DNA of 64,000 nt from Turritopsis dohrnii. Its lineage: Eukaryota > Cnidaria > Hydrozoa > Anthoathecata > Oceaniidae. Below, piece after piece: positions 56,261 to 64,000 of this stretch (positions are counted from its first letter, which is position 1; each line of letters starts with the position of its first letter). Location of the stretch: contig BQMF02000020.1 of the NCBI GenBank assembly GCA_027922465.2, forward strand, positions 1,488,001-1,552,000. The letters are read 5' to 3'. The notes below the pieces were generated by a model. It was not told the DNA's origin and made no database searches. It saw only the letters and a list, made by a program, of their open reading frames with translations. The translations under genes were made by a program, and so were the position numbers.

Positions 56261-59120
56261 CTAAGCAAAACAATTGGAGACTTTGGTACTGGAATTATAT
56301 TTGTTGAAAAAAATGCTGACTGATATCATCAACGTAGACATAACCAGACAGTGGTTGCATTTAGGCAAAAATAAAAAAAGGGTATAACTCGAACCAACAC
56401 AGTATTGCATACCAGCCAGTCAAATACCTTATCGAGGATAATTTCGTCGGGGAAAAGTAACGAAATCTTTGCTTCGTGACGAAAATTTTCCCCGACAAAA
56501 AGTTTGAAAAAGTAGAAGGTGCCTGGACAACACATGCTTCTAAAGCAATGTTACATACTCAAGTCTGAACAAAAACCCATAGCAAAACAACAAAAAACAT
56601 CGAATATAATCACCAAGGGAAAAAACCAATGTATAGCATTTTGAGATGGTCAAATGATTTCAAAAAGTTAAATATATTAATGTGAGTAATCGTATCATCA
56701 GAACAAGTTTGCCAAATTCTATCATCATTTGGTTTTTTAATAAAACTATATCCACATTACAACGTCTCAGCAAACAGCAGCTGTACAAAGTATATAATAG
56801 AGCGATGTAAACAGATCCATAGTAATTATGTTTACATTTATTTCACCAGTAAACTATGAAAAAAACGTCAGTTATGTAAACACACGTGGTTGAAAAACAT
56901 GTTCTGAATTTAGGTAAAAAAATATTTAAAAAATAATAAATTGGTCTATAACAAGATTGGATTATTTCTGTCTGGGTAAAATATGCCTAATTCTTTCAAA
57001 TGAAAATAAGAGACAATAAAGATAGAAAATAGACAAAGTCGTTATATAATTTAAAGTATGCCCACATATCAGGCCCAAAATCAACCGAAAACATTTTTAC
57101 AAAAATCCTTAAATTACAAAATGTTTAGACGGAAAGTTTTCCTTTTTAATGTATAGCTTGCTGTGTGAACAAATTGGAAAGCTTGTGCGCGGGGGCATCT
57201 TTAGCTAAAGCAACATGGTAGTATATATAAAGTGTAGGGAGAGACTTTGGCGACCATCAAACAAAAAAATCAGAGATACCTGAAGTCCACAACGCTGGTT
57301 CACTAAACAAGGTCTCTACTTGTTCGTCTAGGGTCGCTTATAAGCAATCTACACAACTTGAAGTCTACCAATGATCTCAGACCATCACAAGTTCAAAAGA
57401 TACTTGATGAAATTTGTTCCCAGTTTTTTCTTTTAAATGCTTTTATCAATGTTTCACCGAGAAACTTCGTGGTCACACTTCAACTAAACTGATCGAGAAA
57501 AATTCTCTATGCAAAAAAAGATTCGATCGTCATTGTTCGACAAAATTCAACGTTTGTGATTGGTGTAAAACCAATGATTCGTTTAATATTCAGTTGGAAA
57601 TCAATTCTTTTTCAACACCCCTGGAGGGTTCCAGTCGCTAATTAAAAATAGTTGATCGAATTAAAAGTAATTTTTTACTTTAATAGCTTTGATATAACAC
57701 AGCTATTTTCGAAAAGTTCAAAAAGACAAATTCCGAGATGAGATAATTTTTTGCAATTTTTAATTTCCGTAAAGTTTTTGTAGAAATAATAACACATGTT
57801 ATAAAGAACATGTTCGTCTCGCTAGATGCAACCAGAAACAAGTATTTTAGGTTGACAGTCTATTCTTTTATGTTTGAAACATTGAGGCTAGACGTAATTA
57901 ATGATCTTCTTGAAAAGGTTTTCTTTTAAGCTGGTGTTTTAAGTCTTTAAATTTATTTTTGGTGTACAATTTAAATTTAAAGCATTAAAACACCTGTTTG
58001 AAAGAAACATTTTTCAAGAATCTTTTACGTGTAAACCCCCCTTAACACAAAAAACCCCCCTTAACACCTAAAGAAATACACCTTACCTAATGTCTAATAG
58101 AATATCATACATGAGCGTTTGAAAGAACAGGAGATGACGTAATTTGATGCTCGCTGATCCAAATAAACTTAGTAAGATTTTCACCGTGAAGCTTTGAACT
58201 CAAATGGTCAGGATAACTGCATGCGTTATTTACGCGTTATTATTTCAGAATTATATGAGTATACATGAAGCAAAAGGAGAAAAATAGTAGGTTGGTAAGA
58301 AATACTACCTTCCTATGGAATATAAATATGAATATATGAATATATGTTTCAACTGAACTATAGATGTTCACATGAAAAAGTTTATACCAGTGTATTCCGC
58401 TATCCCTTCGAACACATCCCTTGCTCCTCCCACAAATAAGTCAGAGCTTACAACGCAACAAAGCAAACAGATTATTCGTTATCGATACATCATCTGATAA
58501 ATATGTTTTATCACATAACAATTCTGATCCAACAAAAAATATCACTCCAATAACAAAAACAACTTATCAAGTTAAAAATAATAGAAATGTTTTTGTTGAA
58601 GCATCATGGGTAAGTAAAAAGTGGAAGTATCTTCTCCTGTCAAAACATGAACTCTTTATCACTTAATCAATCATTTATCTCCTGTGACCGTTTAACACGA
58701 ACCTTTAATCCATGAAGAAATCAAAATCAACTTCTGTAATTTGAAACATTAATGTGAAAATTTCTAAATAAAGTGTTATAAAGCAATATCATTTAGACAC
58801 AAAACGTTAGAACTTTCTGTAAATCTTTGTTGATAGCTTTTATTAACCGATATGATTAACGATATAACTTATCTCATTAATAATAAACTTTCGAATGTGG
58901 ATTAAATGGTTACTAGGGCAACAAGACGTATGACTTATAAATTTTAAATTTATAAAAGAAAAGAAAAGTTCATAAAATTCAACAAATTTGAATTTCAAAG
59001 AAATGTTTTAAAAGAAAACCTTGAAATTAAGTAAAGGCACTCAGATTCTCTATTTTCAATGCTTGACTGGAGTAAGAATTATTTCACAAACTTTACCAGG
59101 AAAATCTTGTTAAGTCAGAA
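56261..59120. other. Region upstream of the visible GAR-gene exons, no gene recognised
   Basis: No CH or further spectrin exon was recognised on the minus strand. A small hairpin (TCGTCGGGGAAAA ... TTTTCCCCGAC) at about 56443-56497, next to a TACCTTATCG motif, resembles the MITE at 59871-59964. Short plus-strand frames (57414-57641, 58421-58666) have no support. Confidence 0.35.
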
Positions 59121-59239
59121 AATCACTGGAAACCAAAAGTAAATACACTGTTTTTTATATAAGAACAAGAAGCGGCTTGGCTTGCAGACTTCAGGACGTA
59201 ACACAACGATACATATCTGGTTTCAAAAATACAAACTTG

Positions 59240-59640
59240 CCGAATTGTCAAATTACGGTCAAATCTAACAAAATGACTGGCAAATTCAAAATCAACATTT
59301 TCCATTTGTGCTTTGTACAAATTTTTATGAATATTAAAGAACTTTCAAAATTTGGTCCAAATTTGGCCTAAATTGCCCAATTTTGGTCAAACCTGGCAAA
59401 ATCATTGTCAAATTCGAGATCAGCAATTTTCAATTGTGACCCGTGCAAAATTTCATGAAAATTGAAGAATTTTCTAAATCTGGTCCAAATTTGGCCTAAA
59501 TTGCCCAATTTTAGTCAAACCTGGCAAAATTATTGTCAAATTCGAAACCAGCACCTTTCAATTGTTCTCTGTGCAAAATTTCATGAAAATTGGCCAACTG
59601 GAAGTCCGAATTTGACCAAATTTGCAAATTCGGCAACGAT
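59240..59640. repeat. ~128-bp imperfect tandem repeat
   Basis: The block TTGGTCCAAATTTGGCCTAA, then ATTGCCCAATTTT.GTCAAACCTGGCAAAAT and GTGCAAAATTTCATGAAAATTG, recurs with a spacing of about 128 bases (for example TTGGCCTAAATTGCCC at 59363 and 59491). About three degraded units are visible. Confidence 0.7.
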
Positions 59641-59870
59641 GTCATGTAAACGATGCACAAAAACGTTCATAACTTGGAGTAGTAGTAGTAGGAGGAGGAG
59701 AAACCACGGGTATTTTAAATACTTTACTCCACCACGGGTGTCCTAAAGTCAATTACATAAATCGGCCGAGAAGTGATTATAAATAAAACTTAAATATTCT
59801 TAAATATTCTTACGTGATTCTTAAATTTCTCTTGAAAAGGAATAGTGCTTTATGGAGCGAAGCAGAAGAA

Positions 59871-59964
59871 TACCTCATCGGTAAAAACTTTGTCGGTACA
59901 AATTTTCGTCAGCTTGCCAAAAAATTCGTCGTTTTCGGCCGACAAAGTTTTTACCGATAAGGTA
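59871..59964. mobile_element. Very small TA-flanked MITE
   Basis: Inverted arms TACCTCATCGGTAAAAACTT and AAGTTTTTACCGATAAGGTA, both extended by TGTCGG / CCGACA, enclose about 40 bases with its own TTTCGTC symmetry. The outer TA could be the target duplication. Confidence 0.7.
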
Positions 59965-60301
59965 ATTTTTTTTTTTGTTATATATCAAATCTAAATTCTA
60001 TTACAAAAATTAAATAACTCCGGAGGCATTCCCGGAACTCTATAAACCATATCTCCTAGTTTTATCGAAAATTTCAACATTGTCCAAATCAAAGTCTATT
60101 TTCTTAACACTTCTCGAACCACGTAAACATAATATTGCTGAACGTAAGAAACAGAACGAAAATTTAGTTCTTAACCAATGTAAGATGATACTGTATTCGA
60201 AAATTTGTTTGCTAAGGTTGTAATGACCATTTCAGTTTCTCTCCCTTGACCTCCATAGGGGGACAATACAAAAGGGCTGAACGAACCCTGTTCGATTTCA
60301 A

Positions 60302-60589
60302 TTACTCGCTTATTGTATTTGCGTTTTTTTCTTGTTCGTTTACCGAGAAAGTATTTTCGAGTTTCTGGGAAAGGTGACTCTTTGCGAACAGATTGATGCT
60401 CCTTACGTCAAAGAATGCAAGTTGTCTTCTTTGCCAAAGACCTCTCACTGATACACCTAGACGAGCTTCATTTGATTTGTTGGGTCCTCTGGATAATGCT
60501 TCTCCACTCAGTGGCTGCAAGTGAGGCTTAGGTAATTGCTTAAAACTTTCGAACGTGTGATTTAAAAGCATGAAAAATATCATGTACAC
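60302..60589 (-). mobile_element. R2-like retrotransposon endonuclease fragment
   Basis: A minus-strand frame containing LQPLSGEAL, EARLGVSVRGLW and LAFFDVRSINLFAKSHLSQK. It matches, block for block, the endonuclease-like C-terminus of the element at 36724-38444 (LQPLTGETL, GARLDISARNFW, FSDIRVFNP), but is a separate, more diverged copy. Confidence 0.65.
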
Positions 60590-61140
60590 AAGGCTAAATT
60601 TTTGATTACATATTGAGCCTGATTCTTAAAATATTATTAAATTTTGACGAATTTTAGCCTCGTGATTCTTTTAGAAAGAATTCTTATTAAAAAAACCCAT
60701 GTAATTCCTTCAAGAAAAAAAACCCGTACAAAGCAAAATAATTGGGTGCCTGGGAATGAGGTTTCCAGTTGTTTATGTGACAGGATTCAAACATTACATT
60801 AAGACGGTGAAAACACTTATAAAAGTTTTTGAACAAATGAGGCTAAGCCCGAATCTTACCCTCACTAACCCAGACTCACATTTCACAAGGTTTACACCAT
60901 TAAAGTCTAATGTTTGAATCCTGTCCCATGAATATGTTGACAAGTCTTATTAATTTTTTTATAGATGATTCACAGATCACGCATCATCTTCTTTTGTGCA
61001 TATATTTGATGGACAATTTCCCTGCTCAAATCCTTTGATTTAATCATACAACTTTGGCACAGACTATGAGCAAAAATTTCAGATCTACCAGAGCTGGTTT
61101 CCTACATGAGGAGGGCAAATTGGATACAGTGACTGCAGAG

Positions 61141-61380
61141 TTACTTATAAATTAATTCCTTAGAACCATCATTCATTGCCTTCATCTCTGCCAACAGCTC
61201 CTTGAAATCCCCCAGATTAGTTTCCCATATTTCAATGAAAATCCGAACCTCGTTGGAAGAATTACTTCTTACTTTTGTACGTTTACAAATCCATTCGTCA
61301 CCCCGATAAGTGTCGAAATTCGTAAATGAATGTCGCCTTCCTTTCATTTCTTCCCTCGATCTGAAGGTTTCACTTGAGCA
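61141..61380 (-). other. Possible orphan exon, unrecognised
   Basis: Minus-strand frame with protein-like composition (RREEMKGRRHSF-like start; NEVRIFIEIWETNLGDFKEL then LAEMKAMNDGSKELI). A potential acceptor (ACCTTCAG) lies at its 5' side and a potential donor (AA-GTAACT) at its 3' end. It could be an upstream exon of the minus-strand GAR gene or of a small independent gene. No domain recognised. Confidence 0.25.
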
Positions 61381-61763
61381 TATTTTTTTTATTAGCATCT
61401 ATCTGATGATATTATTACGTTCGCTTTTTGTTTACGATCTACAAACGAAACATAACTGAACTGAACATCGTAAATTACACAGTTAATTAAACTCTGTTAG
61501 GGTTTTTTGAACATGCTCGAGATTTTGTTTGAGAATAATGCCGAAAATGTGACCAAGATCAGGGGGAGGTGTTGTGTATCTGATCATGTTAACCATTTTT
61601 CATATTTAACAAGAGCGTTTAATTAAGGCCAACAAAAAAACAAGGGAACATTTCCTTTGTAACAATATTGTTTTTAAAACAAAACTGAACTACTAACTAC
61701 AACAATAAAATATTTAAAACGAGTGAAATAGATTCAAGATACCCCCGGTTTTAAAGAATTTTT

Positions 61764-62265
61764 CTACAGAACGCAACTCAGTCGAATATACAGCTGCATA
61801 TTCAAACTTTGAATCATGTTCAAACTTTCTCCTGCGATATTATATAAAGCATTGTTCAGTTGATGTTTATAGCTGGCCAGATTTCGTAAAGGCGACCATT
61901 CTTGAATCATACAATCGACAAAAACAACAAATCGACGGTGTTTATGAAAACCTGACAGCTTCCTCGACACATTGTCTCGATAAACGATAAACATCCAAAT
62001 CTTTATTTCTCGTAAACAGTAATGCAACAATATCATGTTCTCACCGTGATTTTCGTTTCATATCGACTGTTAAGTAGTATATCAGTACACATACATTGAT
62101 TAAACAAGCCATAGTACGAGGGCTATAGGTTGATCTGAAACAAGTCTCAAGTGGGAACGAACTCCTTGTATCAAAAGGGAAACCAAAACCGACCAGACGA
62201 TTCTTTACCGTTCTTTGTTTTGAAATACACGTTTTTTTTATAAGCAACACGTTTATAAGCAACAC
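61764..62265 (-). other. Two adjoining unrecognised open frames
   Basis: Minus-strand frames at 62265-62041 and 62036-61764. The first contains MACLINVCVLIYYLTVDMKR, which looks like a short signal peptide and is followed by a donor-like CG-GTGAGA. The second reads FHKHRRFVVFVDCMIQEWSP and further helical-looking sequence to a stop. I cannot find an acceptor that joins them in frame, so a gene is not supported. Confidence 0.2.
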
Positions 62266-62342
62266 TAGTAAATTTTCTCAAAAAGTTAAGCAACAGTACT
62301 ACAAGGATTTTACATTAATTAGCAACATGAAATTTTGAAATA

Positions 62343-63718
62343 CCGTAATGCATCGATTAAACGCCCCCCTTCTTTTAAACGCCCCCTCGAATAGACGCCC
62401 CCCCTTTTCAGGAGATTTTTAAATAAACGCCCCCCTCTATTAGACGCCCCTCTCTAGAGAGGGGCGTTTATTAGAGACACACTAATTAAGGCATGTAGAG
62501 CTACTACATTGTATTGTTTCAGCCTCAATGTTTTCATTTTTTATATAAAAATATGGAAATTTGCGATAGACGCCTTTCTTTTTAAATTTTAAACTAACAG
62601 TTGGAAACTTTGTCTTTATTGACGATGATCTTGAAGTTTAATTTTGTATATTTTTTATCGATGTTTATATTTCTTATATTTATATTTCTCTTTCATGGAG
62701 AAGACAAATTGAAACTGTTACTACTAAAGTTTCTAAATGTATTGGTATATTATATAAGGCAAGACCCTTATTGACGAAACAACTGCTAATACAACTTTAT
62801 TATGCGTTTATTTATTCCCACATATACTATGCAAATATTGCTTGGGCTAGTACGTCCAAATCAAAATTGTTGCCTCTTTATCGACTTCAGAAACATGCTA
62901 TGCGTGTTATACATTACAAAAACCGTCATGCAAATGTTAAACCACTTTTTGACGATCTCAAAACTTTCACTATCTATCAAATTAACGTTTATCAAATTCT
63001 ATGTCTTATGTATAAATGCAAAACTAAAACTGCGCCGTCCACATTTCACCATTTATATACTATTAAAGTAGCGAGTAAATACACAACCAGATTTGCGAGA
63101 ATATTATGTGAGCCGTATTGTCGCAATAAACTTAGTCAATTTAACATATCTTTTCGTGCTCCACATTTGTGGAACATACTCATTGTACCAAAAGACACCC
63201 TACAGGATTGCAAATCCTATTTAAATTTTAAGCATAAACTTAAGGTTATGCTCCTCCAGCACTCTGACAACATGGAACAATATTTTTAATACGCGTTTTA
63301 TTTCACGACCAATTACTCTTTTAAAGATAAACTGTAAACAAATTTCTTACGTAATCAAATTCTGAAATGTCTCAACAAGAACTAGCATAAAAGGTTCTCG
63401 ATGATAAGATCACCTTGATCTTCTGCGAGTTTTCCTTGTTTCTTTATGAGTTTACGAGAATATGAACTTGTATGATATTCTTTTACGCATGTATAATATA
63501 CTTAACACTTTGCAGCTTGTTGTAAGGAATATAGTAGAACCTTGTAAACTTATAATCGACAGAAAATATACTTATCTATCTATATTTACGAAAAAGAAGA
63601 GTTTCACAAAAATTCAATAGACGCCCCCCCTCTTTTAAACGCCTCCCTCGAATAGACGCCCCCCTAAAAATTCAAAAAATTTAATAAACGCCCCGGGCGT
63701 CTAATCGAAGCATTACGG
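62343..63718. mobile_element. TA-flanked DNA transposon, CCGTAATG termini (copy 2)
   Basis: Ends CCGTAATGCATCGATTAAAC and, reverse-complemented, CCGTAATGCTTCGATTAGAC. TA on each side (62341-62342, 63719-63720). AGACGCCCCCC / TAAACGCC motifs repeat inside both ends. It resembles the element at 34426-35071 in its CCGTAA(A)TGC.TCGATT termini and repeated (G)GGCG motifs. No transposase left; the middle is a LINE piece. Confidence 0.8.
62690..63540 (+). mobile_element. 5'-truncated LINE inside the CCGTAATG transposon
   Basis: Plus-strand frame from about 62693 (SWRRQIETVTTKVSKCIGIL, YKARPLLTKQ) to the stop at 63289. It encodes the RT C-terminal region: LYYAFIYSHIYYANIAWAST, LYRLQKHAMRVIHYKNRHAN, FNISFRAPHLWNIL and DNMEQYF. 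The frame of about 200 codons is intact but lacks endonuclease and RT catalytic motifs. The same family's 3' end lies at 13560-13800. Confidence 0.8.
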
Positions 63719-64000
63719 TAATGCAGCACTAGCATACCTAAAACACATTTCTTAAAATTGCCACACTAGGACACTCTGTGTCCTACACTTTATACTTAAA
63801 TACTTAAGCTTACACAAAGGTATTCAAGACTGGAAATACATATTTTTTCAATTAATTATTAGCAACAAATTAAGCAACAATACTACTAAAAAATGGTCAT
63901 TTTTTAAGCAACATTATTACTAAGGTCTGACCTTGGTTGCTTATAATAAAAAAAACGTGTAGATCAATATCAACGATTTGGATGAGCTGAAGCTCTAGTT

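Larger units (their letters stand above)
62226..63961. mobile_element. Outer inverted-repeat element of a nested insertion
   Basis: TACACGTTTTTTTTATAAGC at 62226 onward is mirrored by GCTTATAATAAAAAAAACGTGTA ending at 63961. Both flanks carry subterminal AGCAACA-TACTACTAA motifs (62292, 63870, 63908). This pair encloses a second transposon (62343-63718), which itself encloses a LINE fragment. Confidence 0.65.

Overview
This is an AT-rich (roughly one third G+C) animal nuclear window. Every multi-exon gene uses GT-AG introns and metazoan protein architectures: a proteasome lid subunit, insulin-like prohormones, a LIM protein, a Sushi/LDLa/CUB receptor and a GAR-domain protein with spectrin-like repeats. 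The gaps are full of decayed DNA transposons and 5'-truncated non-LTR retrotransposons. A cnidarian or other early-branching invertebrate fits the style, but nothing in the sequence fixes the species. No rRNA, tRNA or CRISPR array was seen.

Layout: 1-12.4 kb carries two insulin-like peptide genes on the minus strand (2143-2663 and 9479-12400), separated by a dead pogo/Tigger-type transposon (5007-8828). 12.4-16.3 kb is intergenic, with a retroelement scrap and a MITE (miniature inverted-repeat transposable element). 16.3-23.2 kb is a complete 16-exon PSMD13/Rpn9 gene on the plus strand, with a LINE in intron 1 and a TTAA-flanked transposon in intron 6. 25.3-30.6 kb is a 4-exon minus-strand gene for a 1021-residue, mostly disordered protein with one C-terminal LIM domain. 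30.6-39.7 kb is intergenic and transposon-rich. 39.7-41.8 kb is a single-exon minus-strand gene for a CCP-LDLa-CUB transmembrane protein. 41.8-53.4 kb is gene-poor. 53.4-56.3 kb holds the last seven exons of a minus-strand spectrin-repeat plus GAR protein that is spectraplakin- or GAS2-like. 56.3-64 kb is mobile-element debris ending in a three-layer nest of insertions.

The genes do not form one pathway. The two prohormone genes are a tandem duplicate pair. The LIM and GAR proteins are plausible cytoskeletal scaffolds. PSMD13 is housekeeping. The most notable signals are the insulin-like pair, which shares an A-chain CCx3Cx9C pattern with one residue more than the classical x8, and a conserved extra copy of a LIM-gene coding segment downstream of its stop codon. 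Gene models were built by hand from splice signals, reading phase and protein similarity. Exon ends should be right to within a base or two.
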